Assembly: GCA_017856455.1 (NCBI GenBank)
Contig: JAFMEZ010000019.1
Span: 1-36,992 of the forward strand
From: Parafilimonas sp.
GTDB lineage: Bacteria > Bacteroidota > Bacteroidia > Chitinophagales > Chitinophagaceae
Direction of reading: 5' to 3'
Length of the DNA: 36,992 bases
Of this stretch, positions 25,894 through 33,627 are shown one piece after another; the stretch's first letter is position 1; every line of letters starts with the position of its first letter. The position numbers were made by a program, and so were the translations under genes. Below the pieces are notes generated by a model. The model made no database searches, was not told the DNA's origin, and saw nothing but the letters and a program-made list of their open reading frames with translations.

Positions 25894-26402
25894 TGAACCT
25901 ATCATACGAACATTTACTACCAAACGATTTTAATGATTCATCTCGAGTTTGGATTTATCAATCAAACAGAAAATTCAGTATCAGTGAAGCATTGCAAATT
26001 GAAAAGACACTCGAGGATTTTACCCAAACCTGGAAATCACATGGAACACCTGTGAAAGGGTATGCAAGTATGTTTTTCGGGCAATTTATCGTGATGATGG
26101 CTGATGAGGAGCAAACGGGTGTGAGCGGTTGCAGTACAGATAGTTCAGTTAGAGTGATCAAATTGATCGAATCTACAATGGGAGTTTCTCTTTTCGAAAG
26201 GACAAATCTTGCATTTATAGTAAAAGACAAGGTTGAATTACTCCCGCTCAATCAAATTCAATATGCCATTGAAAAGGGATTTTTGAATGAGCATACCTTG
26301 TTTTTTGATAATACAGTACCTACAAAAAAAGCTCTTTTGAGCAATTGGATTGTCCCACTGGGTAAATCCTGGTTAGGACAACGATACCTGGTACAAAATT
26401 AA
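25893..26402 (+). CDS. Conserved protein of unknown function in the redox module
   Basis: A 169-aa soluble-looking protein that begins MNLSYEHLLPNDFNDSSRVWIYQSNR. Its start shares one base with the upstream stop (TAATG, 25891-25895), so translation is coupled to the CCG protein. I recognise it as a type common in Bacteroidota that databases have sometimes called 'ABC transporter ATPase', but no Walker A or B motif is present and that name is unsupported. A conserved-looking centre contains MFFGQFIVMMADEEQTGVSGCSTDSSVR (split over about 61-88), with Cys82. It could be an accessory or assembly factor for the redox pair. Function unknown. Confidence 0.75.
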   Translation: MNLSYEHLLPNDFNDSSRVWIYQSNRKFSISEALQIEKTLEDFTQTWKSHGTPVKGYASMFFGQFIVMMADEEQTGVSGCSTDSSVRVIKLIESTMGVSLFERTNLAFIVKDKVELLPLNQIQYAIEKGFLNEHTLFFDNTVPTKKALLSNWIVPLGKSWLGQRYLVQN

Positions 26403-26403
26403 C

Positions 26404-26422
26404 ATGTGACAATTTGTCACAT
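26404..26422. promoter_or_regulatory. 19-bp palindrome overlapping the miaB promoter
   Basis: ATGTGACAATTTGTCACAT has perfect 9-bp arms around a single central T. It begins 2 nt after the stop of the 169-aa gene and covers the -33 TTTG of miaB. TGTGA/TCACA halves resemble CRP/FNR-family operators. Alternatively the RNA could fold as a 7-bp stem with a 5-nt loop followed by a T-rich stretch, as a weak terminator for the upstream operon. Confidence 0.6.
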
Positions 26423-26443
26423 TACTCCTTTTTACTAATTTTG
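26413..26443 (+). promoter_or_regulatory. Consensus promoter of the miaB operon
   Basis: TTTG (26413-26416), exactly 19 nt, TAATTTTG (26436-26443): a perfect Bacteroidota promoter. Only 4 nt separate the box from ATG 26448, so the transcript is predicted to be leaderless or nearly so. Confidence 0.75.
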
Positions 26444-26447
26444 CGGA

Positions 26448-27866
26448 ATGTTTGAGATTGAACAAAAAGTGATCGATGAATCGCGTCAGGGCGAGGCATA
26501 TCAAGGAATTGAGGAAGCATCTCAATCTTCCGACAAACGATTTTATATAGAGAGCTATGGCTGTCAAATGAACTTCAGTGACAGTGAGATCATTGCTTCT
26601 ATTTTACAAACGAGTGGATTCGGATCAACCAAGGATGTAGATCAAGCAAGTCTGATTTTATTGAACACCTGCTCAATTAGAGAAAAAGCAGAACAAACCA
26701 TCAGAAAGCGATTAACTGAATTCAAAAAAATCAAGAAAAACAACCCTGCTCTTTTGATTGGTGTTTTGGGTTGTATGGCGGAGCGATTAAAAAGCAAATT
26801 GCTCGAAGAAGAGAAATTGGTTGATATTGTTGTTGGTCCAGATGCTTACCGCACCCTACCCCAACTGATTGAAGAAGCAGAAACAGGAACTAAAGCAGTA
26901 AATGTCTTGCTCAGTAGAGAAGAAACCTATGCAGACATATCACCGGTTAGAATTAATTCTAACGGAATCACTGCTTTTGTAAGCATCATGAGAGGTTGTA
27001 ATAACATGTGTGCCTTTTGTGTTGTTCCATTTACAAGAGGAAGAGAAAGAAGCAGAGACAATTCTTCAATCCTCGACGAGTGTAGAGATTTATATGAAAG
27101 AGGATTCAAGGAAGTGACCTTATTGGGACAGAATGTTGACAGTTACTATTGGGTAGATCCAATCACCAATCATGCAGTTGATTTTGCCATGCTGCTTGAA
27201 CAAGTTGCATATATCAGTCCACAACTTCGTGTAAGATTCAGCACATCCCACCCAAAGGATATTACAGAGAGTGTTTTGCAAACAATGAAAAAATATGAGA
27301 ACATATGTAAATACATTCATCTGCCACTGCAGAGCGGTTCGACTAGAATTTTACAGTTAATGAACAGAACATATACCAGAGAATGGTATTTGGCAAAAGT
27401 GAAAAGAATACGTGAAGTAATGCCAGAATGTGCAATCAGTTCTGATATTATAGCGGGATTTTGTACGGAAGATGATAATGATCATTTGGATACATTAGAT
27501 GTCATGCGTAATTCGAAGTATGAATACAGCTATATGTTTATGTATTCTGAACGCCCAGGAACTTTGGCTGCGAAAAGATATCAGGATGATGTGCCGATGG
27601 AACTAAAGCAAAAAAGATTGGAAGAAATTGTTGCGCTTCAAAATCATTTGTCTTTGGAAAGCAACAAACTAGACCTTGGTAAAAAATTTGAAGTATTGAT
27701 TGAAGGAAATTCAAAAAAAAGCAATCAGCATTGGATGGGTCGTAACAGCCAGAATAAAGTCGTAGTATTTGAGAAGAATGGAACAACATTAAAACCAGGA
27801 GATTACGTAACGGTTGATGTGTATGATTGCACGCAGGGTACTTTGATTGGAAATATTGTTTCCTAA
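26448..27866 (+). CDS. miaB: tRNA-2-methylthio-N6-dimethylallyladenosine synthase
   Basis: MiaB adds a methylthio group to i6A37 of tRNAs reading UNN codons, using radical SAM chemistry. Domains in order: UPF0004 domain with three cluster ligands Cys39 (YGCQMN), Cys75 (NTCSIREKA) and Cys109 (GCMAERLK); radical SAM core with CNNMCAFC (Cys184/188/191) followed by [12 protein letters not shown]; then a C-terminal TRAM domain (about 410-472). At 472 aa the length is normal. It is the first gene of a five-gene unit ending with secG, driven by the perfect promoter at 26413-26443. Confidence 0.97.
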   Translation: MFEIEQKVIDESRQGEAYQGIEEASQSSDKRFYIESYGCQMNFSDSEIIASILQTSGFGSTKDVDQASLILLNTCSIREKAEQTIRKRLTEFKKIKKNNPALLIGVLGCMAERLKSKLLEEEKLVDIVVGPDAYRTLPQLIEEAETGTKAVNVLLSREETYADISPVRINSNGITAFVSIMRGCNNMCAFCVVPFTRGRERSRDNSSILDECRDLYERGFKEVTLLGQNVDSYYWVDPITNHAVDFAMLLEQVAYISPQLRVRFSTSHPKDITESVLQTMKKYENICKYIHLPLQSGSTRILQLMNRTYTREWYLAKVKRIREVMPECAISSDIIAGFCTEDDNDHLDTLDVMRNSKYEYSYMFMYSERPGTLAAKRYQDDVPMELKQKRLEEIVALQNHLSLESNKLDLGKKFEVLIEGNSKKSNQHWMGRNSQNKVVVFEKNGTTLKPGDYVTVDVYDCTQGTLIGNIVS

Positions 27867-27878
27867 AAAATGTAAGTG

Positions 27879-29141
27879 ATGGATTTACAAAGTTTAAAAA
27901 ACAGATTTGGTATTATAGGCAACTCCCCTGCATTGAATTATGCATTACAGGTTGCTGCTCAGGTTGCAAATACTGATTTAACAGTACTGATCGTAGGAGA
28001 AAGTGGTGTAGGTAAAGAAATATTTTCTCAAATCATTCATGCGCTTTCTCCCAGAAAGCATAACCCTTTTATAGCCGTTAACTGTGGCGCAATTCCTGAA
28101 GGCACTATTGATTCTGAACTATTCGGACATGAAAAAGGATCATTTACTGGAGCAGTTGATGCCCGTAAAGGTTATTTTGAAACAGTAAATGGTGGTACGT
28201 TGTTTATGGATGAAATTGGTGAAATGCCACTGGGTACACAAGCAAGACTATTGCGTGTACTTGAAAATTCAGAATTTATTAGAGTAGGTTCATCCAAAGT
28301 GCAAAAAACAGATGTTAGGGTAATTGCAGCAACCAATAAAGATTTATTGATTGCAACACAAGACAATAAGTTTAGAGAGGATTTATATTATCGTTTAAAT
28401 ACTGTACCAATAAGAGTACCCTCCTTAAGAGAAAGAAAAGAAGACATCATCTTATTGTTTAGAAAATTTGCAGTGGATTTTGCCGAGAAATACAGAACGA
28501 GTCCCATTCAACTTACAGAAGACGCCAAACAAATGTTATTGAATTATCCTTGGCCTGGAAATGTAAGGGAACTTAAAAATATTGCTGAACAAATTTCTGT
28601 TTTGGCAGAAGAAAAGTCAATCACAGCTCAAGCTCTCGAAAAATTTCTGCCGAAAATCAGCCAAACTAATCTTCCTGTATTGGTCAGTGGCGGTCAATCT
28701 GGCGTTGGAAAAGCTGAATTCATGAATGAGCGCGACATTTTATACAAACTCTTTTTTGATTTAAAAAAAGATGTCACAGAAATGAAAAAAATGTTTTTTG
28801 AAATCGTTCAAAATCCATCTGTTGCATCTACTGTTTCACAAATGGTAGAAGAAAATTTTCGTCAGGAAATTCCAATGAGTAGCAGGAGTATTCATGAAAC
28901 ATCCAGCCATAATAATATCATACCTGTTCATTCAAATCAGCCTGTTATTTTACCAGACAGCAGAGATGTTGAAGAATCCATTGTAGTGGATGAGTCGCTC
29001 AATATAATGGACAAAGAAAAGGAGCTGATTGAAAAGGCACTCAAAAAACATAAAGGAAAAAGAAAAGATGCTGCATCAGATTTGGGCATCAGCGAAAGAA
29101 CATTATACAGAAAATTAAAGGAATATGATATTGAGGAATAG
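27879..29141 (+). CDS. Sigma-54-dependent transcriptional activator without sensory domain
   Basis: ATG 27879 is preferred over GTG 27876. The 420-aa protein starts almost directly with the AAA+ domain: Walker A GESGVGKE (40-47), the sigma-54-contacting loop GSFTGA (87-92, Ser in place of the first Ala), Walker B TLFMDEIGE (107-115), an R-finger region FREDLYYRLN and NVREL (228-232). A non-conserved linker (about 260-375) leads to a Fis-type helix-turn-helix at the end (KHKGKRKDAASDLGISERTL). There is no receiver, GAF or PAS domain, so activity must be controlled otherwise, for example by level or partner protein. Position between miaB and lptE suggests an envelope-related regulon, by inference. 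No sigma-54 promoter was found near its neighbours. Confidence 0.93.
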   Translation: MDLQSLKNRFGIIGNSPALNYALQVAAQVANTDLTVLIVGESGVGKEIFSQIIHALSPRKHNPFIAVNCGAIPEGTIDSELFGHEKGSFTGAVDARKGYFETVNGGTLFMDEIGEMPLGTQARLLRVLENSEFIRVGSSKVQKTDVRVIAATNKDLLIATQDNKFREDLYYRLNTVPIRVPSLRERKEDIILLFRKFAVDFAEKYRTSPIQLTEDAKQMLLNYPWPGNVRELKNIAEQISVLAEEKSITAQALEKFLPKISQTNLPVLVSGGQSGVGKAEFMNERDILYKLFFDLKKDVTEMKKMFFEIVQNPSVASTVSQMVEENFRQEIPMSSRSIHETSSHNNIIPVHSNQPVILPDSRDVEESIVVDESLNIMDKEKELIEKALKKHKGKRKDAASDLGISERTLYRKLKEYDIEE

Positions 29142-29655
29142 GAAGATTTTAAATGCCATTCAAATTGGACTGATTTGGTTAATTGGAACCATTGCTTTTC
29201 AAGGTACCTGTAGGTACTCTCTGAAAGATGCTGCTCCTATTCCACCTGAAATTAAAACTGTAAAAGTATCTTTCATAGAAAATAAAGCCAGGTATATCAA
29301 TCCGCAGTTGAGTCCGAAATTAACCGATAAGCTCAGACAAAAGATTGTCAATCAAACCAGGCTCTCTCAAACAAATGATGAGGCTGATTTTGAAATCAGT
29401 GGATACATCAGTGATTATTCAGTAAGCACATCTGGTATATCACAACAGCAGGTTGCCAGCAACAATTTAAACGTAACTATTCATATTATTTTTCGCAACA
29501 GAAAGGATGACAAAAAGAATTTCGAAACTGATATTACCAGAAACTTCCCTTTTTCTGCAACAAAAAGTCTTTCGCAGGCTGAACTTGATTTAAATGAGCA
29601 GATGGTAAACAATCTATCAGATGAAATTTTTAATCGAATTTTTTCAAATTGGTAA
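29125..29655 (+). CDS. lptE: LptE-like LPS assembly protein
   Basis: A 176-aa protein with an N-terminal hydrophobic signal (IQIGLIWLIGTIAFQGTC) and the LptE-family pattern after it: RYSLKDAAPIPPEIKTVKVSFIENKA (in parts), PQLSPKLTDKLRQKIVNQTRL, and a C-terminal LSDEIFNRIFSNW. LptE is an outer-membrane lipoprotein that plugs LptD during LPS export. The cysteine here is Cys29 in FQGTC, a poor lipobox, since Ser/Gly/Ala is expected at -1. The start ATG 29125 lies 17 nt inside the upstream activator gene, so translation is probably coupled. No lptD is in the window. Confidence 0.8.
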   Translation: MILRNRKILNAIQIGLIWLIGTIAFQGTCRYSLKDAAPIPPEIKTVKVSFIENKARYINPQLSPKLTDKLRQKIVNQTRLSQTNDEADFEISGYISDYSVSTSGISQQQVASNNLNVTIHIIFRNRKDDKKNFETDITRNFPFSATKSLSQAELDLNEQMVNNLSDEIFNRIFSNW

Positions 29656-29673
29656 ACACATTATATTAGCAGG

Positions 29674-30426
29674 ATGGTGAAAGAATCAGATTATATTGTT
29701 CAATCCCTTTTTGACAGAGAAAGCCTGAAGGAACTTACTGTCGATGAACTGAAAGGAATGACAGAATCTTTCCCCTATTCTTCCATTTTACATTTTCTGT
29801 ACACAAAAAAATTAAAATCAAATTTACATATAGGATATAAAGAAGCGCTCTCACACACTTCTTTATTTTTCAATCAACCCCAGTGGCTGAATTATCAAAT
29901 GAATGATGATGCAGAAATCGGGCAATTTAAAAAGAACAACTTCGAATCAAGTCAACATACTATTCAGGAAGAAAGAAATGATGAACAATCCGTTATTGAA
30001 AAAGAAATCATAGAAGAGGAGGTAAAAGAAGATCAAACTGAAACTTCATTAGAAATTCCCATTGACCCCTATCACACTGTTGACTATTTTGCTTCCCAGG
30101 GTATTAAACTATCCAAAGAAGAACAGAAAGATGAGTTGTCTAAAAAAGTTCAATCTTTCACAGCTTGGCTGAGAACAATGAAACGCCTTCAGCCGGCACC
30201 TGAGACCATTACATACAAGAACATTGATGAAATATTTGGGGATACCAAAGAAGTTACAGGTACTGAAAAAAATGAGGTTTTTACAGAAGCAATGGCAGAG
30301 GTATATCTAAAGCAAGGATTAAGGGAAAAAGCGATTGAAATCTACCATAAATTAAGTTTGCAAAATCCTTCTAATCATCATATTTTTGCCGCCAAGATTC
30401 AACAGATTAAAGAAAATAAGATATGA
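29674..30426 (+). CDS. TPR-like protein of unknown function between lptE and secG
   Basis: A 250-aa cytosolic-looking protein without signal peptide. The N-terminal part (SLKELTVDELKGMTESFPYSSILHFLYTKKL, in parts) looks helical, the middle (about 95-150) is acidic and probably disordered (EERNDEQSVIEKEIIEEEVKE, split). The C-terminus carries a single TPR-like helix pair, EAMAEVYLKQGLREKAIEIYHKLSLQNP. I recognise the order lptE - this type of protein - secG as recurrent in Bacteroidota, but no function is assigned. It starts 18 bp after lptE, and its stop overlaps the secG start as ATGA. A role in export or envelope assembly is only context-based. Confidence 0.8.
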   Translation: MVKESDYIVQSLFDRESLKELTVDELKGMTESFPYSSILHFLYTKKLKSNLHIGYKEALSHTSLFFNQPQWLNYQMNDDAEIGQFKKNNFESSQHTIQEERNDEQSVIEKEIIEEEVKEDQTETSLEIPIDPYHTVDYFASQGIKLSKEEQKDELSKKVQSFTAWLRTMKRLQPAPETITYKNIDEIFGDTKEVTGTEKNEVFTEAMAEVYLKQGLREKAIEIYHKLSLQNPSNHHIFAAKIQQIKENKI

Positions 30427-30761
30427 CAACACTCTTTATAGCATTGATTATACTCGCTTCGGTTCTACTCGGAGCTATCGTTCTGATTCAAAACCCAAAA
30501 GGTGGAGGACTAGCAGGAAACATTGCTGGCTTCAGTAATCAATTCATGGGAGTAAAACAAACTACCGATGTTTTGGAAAAAGGCACATGGATACTTGCAA
30601 GTGCTCTGGTAGTATTATGCTTAGTGTCTGCTTTAGTGATCAAAACAGGTAAAGGGGTCTCAACGGATACTATTAAAAATATCCCTACAACTGGAAGCAC
30701 CACAAACCAATCAACTCCTGCAATTCCAGCACAGCCAGTAAATCCAGCTCCAGCAAAATAA
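30423..30761 (+). CDS. secG: Protein translocase subunit SecG
   Basis: SecG is the small accessory subunit of the SecYEG translocon in the inner membrane. The 112-aa protein has two membrane segments (residues 3-22 and 55-73) joined by the family loop LIQNPKGGGLAGNIAG (21-36). A Pro/Thr/Ala-rich cytoplasm-facing or periplasmic tail follows (about 78-112: TNQSTPAIPAQPVNPAPAK), low-complexity as often in this phylum. Translation is coupled to the upstream TPR-like gene (ATGA). It is the last gene of the miaB unit and is followed by a strong terminator. Confidence 0.95.
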   Translation: MTTLFIALIILASVLLGAIVLIQNPKGGGLAGNIAGFSNQFMGVKQTTDVLEKGTWILASALVVLCLVSALVIKTGKGVSTDTIKNIPTTGSTTNQSTPAIPAQPVNPAPAK

Positions 30762-30781
30762 CTCATTGTATCATATAATTG

Positions 30782-30806
30782 CCCCGCTCAAAAAGCGGGG
30801 TTTTTT
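30782..30806 (+). terminator. Rho-independent terminator after secG
   Basis: CCCCGCT (30782-30788), loop CAAAA, AGCGGGG (30794-30800), then TTTTTT. This is the strongest GC hairpin in the window. It ends 13 nt before the mltG start. Confidence 0.92.
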
Positions 30807-30819
30807 ATTATATTCAATC

Positions 30820-31893
30820 ATGGCTACTGCAAGAAAGTCAACCAAAAAAAAGATCTCAAAGAATAAAAGCAGCCGAGTCGGTCTCATCATGATACTAATC
30901 TTGGCTTTTATTTTTTCTGCTTTTTTCTATACACTTTTCCTCAGACCTGCAACTAATTTTAAAGGTGAAGAGGTTGTCATACTGATTCCTAGCAGTAAGG
31001 CCAACAAATCATTTGTAAAAAATAAGATCAAATCCTCCATAAAACCGGCACAATACACCAGTTTTTTGGGATTGGCCGAATGGTTTGGATACTGGGATCA
31101 TATCAAACCAGGAAGATATATTATCAAAAAAGACGCAAGCATTTTTAGCTTCTTTCGCAAATTGAACGGCGGAAGGCAATCCCCTATTGCCTTAACCATC
31201 AATAAATTCAGGACAACACGTGATTTTGCAAAATACGTTTCCACAAAATTTGAATTTACTGAAAATGAGTTTTTGAGGTTTATTCAAAACCAAGACTCAA
31301 TAAAACCCTTTGGAGTTGATGACAAAACTTTTATGACATTGATCATTCCTAATACGTACGAAATATACTGGAATGTGAGTCCAAGGGAATTTGTTTCAAG
31401 AATGACAAAAGAATCCAATGATTTTTGGACAAACAGCCGGATAGAGAAAGCTCAATCACTAGAACTTTCTAAATCTGAAGTCTATACAATTGCTTCCATT
31501 GTTGAAGAAGAAACCAACAACAATGATGAAAAACCTATTATTGCTAGTGTTTATGTAAATAGATTGAAAAAAGACATGAACCTTGGCGCTGATCCAACGA
31601 TAAAATTTGCCTTGAATAACTTCTTATTGAAAAGAATAACATTGCAGCATATCAATTCATCGAAATCATCCCCCTACAATACCTATAAGCATAAAGGACT
31701 GCCTCCTGGTCCTATTTGTACTGCATCCATACCTTCAATTGATGCAGTTTTACAGGCCGAGAAGACAGACTATTTGTACTTTTGTGCAAAAGAGGATTTT
31801 TCAGGTTCACATAATTTTGCGGCAACTGCTGAGAAGCATTTTAAGAATGCAAGAAAATATCAGCGTGCGCTGGATAGCCTGAGAATTCATTGA
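30820..31893 (+). CDS. mltG: Endolytic murein transglycosylase MltG (YceG-like)
   Basis: MltG cleaves nascent peptidoglycan strands at the inner membrane and sets glycan length. The start is ATG 30820 (MATARKSTKKK); a frame extending to 30766 would read through the secG terminator. The 357-aa protein has a basic cytosolic N-terminus, one membrane anchor (about 22-40), a LysM-like region (PAQYTSFLGLAEWFGYWDHIKPGRYIIKK in parts, about 75-105) and the catalytic YceG domain. The latter has IIPNTYEIYWN, IASIVEEETNNNDEKP (catalytic Glu in IVEEET, 227-232) and ADPTIKFAL. It heads a series with a BrkB-like protein, an amidohydrolase and a TonB receptor at 5-7 bp spacing. Confidence 0.95.
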   Translation: MATARKSTKKKISKNKSSRVGLIMILILAFIFSAFFYTLFLRPATNFKGEEVVILIPSSKANKSFVKNKIKSSIKPAQYTSFLGLAEWFGYWDHIKPGRYIIKKDASIFSFFRKLNGGRQSPIALTINKFRTTRDFAKYVSTKFEFTENEFLRFIQNQDSIKPFGVDDKTFMTLIIPNTYEIYWNVSPREFVSRMTKESNDFWTNSRIEKAQSLELSKSEVYTIASIVEEETNNNDEKPIIASVYVNRLKKDMNLGADPTIKFALNNFLLKRITLQHINSSKSSPYNTYKHKGLPPGPICTASIPSIDAVLQAEKTDYLYFCAKEDFSGSHNFAATAEKHFKNARKYQRALDSLRIH

Positions 31894-31899
31894 TACAAT

Positions 31900-32841
31900 A
31901 TGATCAAATTACAGCGGATCATCTTAGAGAGTTGGCCAATTAAACCAATAATTAATTGGTCTAAAAGAATTACTCTTCCAGGATTTGAAGGTATCCCCCT
32001 TTATGATGTAGTTGTATTTTTCATAAAACAAACCCAACAAATCGGATTAAATGAAAGAGCAGCATCGGTTGCTTTTAATTTTTTGATGGCAATCCCACCT
32101 CTATTTATTTTCCTTTTTACCACATTATCTTTTCTTCCAGGTTCAAAAAAACTATATGGAGAAATTTTGATCCTTTTAAAAAATGTGATCCCAGATAACC
32201 ATACTTATTTAATGATAAAGAATGTTACAGACGACTTTTTCTCTGCAGGTACTGGAACACTTTCATTCGGTTTATTGTTGGCATTATATTTCTCATCCAA
32301 TGCCACGATTACATTAATGAGAACATTCAGAAAATCTATGCTGCATATTGAAGTAGAGAACAGGAACTTTATTCAAGTTAGATTAGCAGCCATTCAGCTC
32401 ACCTTTGTAATTGTGTTATTGATACTGGCCACAATTTTAATCATGTTCACACAAAGTGTACTCATTGGTTATATCTATGATGCACTAAATATTAAAAATC
32501 ATACATTAGACTGGCTGATCACTTCTACTCAAATATTACTTACGGTGTTATTGATATTCTTTGCAATTGGAATTATTTACAAATACGCTCCACATGTACA
32601 GAAAAAATGGAAAATCAGAACACCGGGTTCAATTGTAGCCACTACCCTCATTATTTTATTTTCTTACCTTTTTTCGTATTGGGTTAATAATATTTCCAGC
32701 TACAATAAAATATACGGATCATTAGGCAGTATCCTTATTTTAATGTTTTTGGTATTTGTAAATTCTCTTGTTTTACTAATTGGATTTGAATTAAATGTTT
32801 CAATCAACTCCATCAAATCTATTTCAGAAAAAAGAAAATAA
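31900..32841 (+). CDS. YihY/BrkB-family membrane protein
   Basis: A 313-aa inner-membrane protein with about six membrane segments (around residues 62-85, 112-135, 160-185, 205-230, 245-265 and 275-300). The family start is seen in IGLNERAASVAFNFLMAIPPLFIF (split, about 47-70), and the late SYNKIYGSLGSILILMFLVFVNSLVLLIGFELN (in parts, 267-300) is typical. These proteins were once called ribonuclease BN by mistake; they are now regarded as transporters or envelope proteins without known substrate. It lies 6 bp after mltG and 7 bp before the amidohydrolase, so cotranscription is nearly certain. Confidence 0.92.
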   Translation: MIKLQRIILESWPIKPIINWSKRITLPGFEGIPLYDVVVFFIKQTQQIGLNERAASVAFNFLMAIPPLFIFLFTTLSFLPGSKKLYGEILILLKNVIPDNHTYLMIKNVTDDFFSAGTGTLSFGLLLALYFSSNATITLMRTFRKSMLHIEVENRNFIQVRLAAIQLTFVIVLLILATILIMFTQSVLIGYIYDALNIKNHTLDWLITSTQILLTVLLIFFAIGIIYKYAPHVQKKWKIRTPGSIVATTLIILFSYLFSYWVNNISSYNKIYGSLGSILILMFLVFVNSLVLLIGFELNVSINSIKSISEKRK

Positions 32842-32848
32842 CCATCAT

Positions 32849-33622
32849 ATGAATCCTAAAGCACGTCCCTTTATTCTTGCAGAGACAAATTGGAAGGAAA
32901 TACAAACACATAAATTTGATGTAGCTGTTCTTCCATGGGGCGCTACAGAGGCCCATAATTATCATATGCCATATGCGACTGATAATTACCAAGTAGATGC
33001 CATAGCATATGGTGCTGCTGATAAAGCATGGCAAAAAGGAACGAAAGTCTTGGTACTCCCTACAATTCCATTCGGTGTCAATACAGGTCAGTTAGACATT
33101 GCCTATTGCATGAATATGAACCCATCCACTCAGCTTTCAATATTGAAAGATATTTGCGATGTGATCATCAGGCATGGAGCGACAAAATTTGTCATATTAA
33201 ATGGACATGGAGCTAATAACTTTGTTTCAATCATAAGAGAATTAGCCGGACTCTACCCTTCACTATTTATAACAGTGATCAATTGGTATCAAGCTGGAAA
33301 GAAAGATGATATTTTTGAAAACAAAGGCGATCATGCAGATGAAATGGAAACAAGTGTAATGATGCACCTCCACCCAGAATTACTGCTACCGCTAGAAAAT
33401 GCAGGAGATGGCGCTAATAAAAAATTCACTCCGAAAGGATTTCAGGAAGGATGGGCTTGGACGCAAAGACCTTGGACAAAAATTACCAAAGACACAGGAT
33501 CTGGAGATCCCTCAAAAGCTACTCCTGAAAAAGGAAAACAATTTATAGAAAGATGTACTGATAATATCAGTGAATTTTTCTGCGAAATCAATCAAAAAAA
33601 TATTGATACATTATTAAAATAA
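32849..33622 (+). CDS. Creatininase-family metal-dependent amidohydrolase
   Basis: Start at ATG 32849 (MNPKARPFILAETNW), 7 bp after the BrkB stop; a frame from 32795 would overlap that gene. The 257-aa protein has the family metal-site motifs: GATEAHNYHMPYATD (Glu34, His36, His39, Asp45), LNGHGANN (His120) and DHADEMETS (Glu167). True creatininase carries a second-metal Glu at 122; here position 122 is Ala, as NGHGxN types also lack it. So it is probably not a creatininase but another amidase of the family (as in FAPy deformylase or MftE-like members). It is cytosolic, and is followed after 5 bp by a TonB receptor. Confidence 0.9.
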   Translation: MNPKARPFILAETNWKEIQTHKFDVAVLPWGATEAHNYHMPYATDNYQVDAIAYGAADKAWQKGTKVLVLPTIPFGVNTGQLDIAYCMNMNPSTQLSILKDICDVIIRHGATKFVILNGHGANNFVSIIRELAGLYPSLFITVINWYQAGKKDDIFENKGDHADEMETSVMMHLHPELLLPLENAGDGANKKFTPKGFQEGWAWTQRPWTKITKDTGSGDPSKATPEKGKQFIERCTDNISEFFCEINQKNIDTLLK

Positions 33623-33627
33623 AGAAA

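Noticed and set aside
25893-26402. Annotation as an ABC transporter ATPase
   Set aside because: No Walker A, signature or Walker B motif is present in the 169 residues.
30766-30819. Longer N-terminus for mltG
   Set aside because: It would translate the secG terminator hairpin; MATARKSTKKK from 30820 is a normal start.
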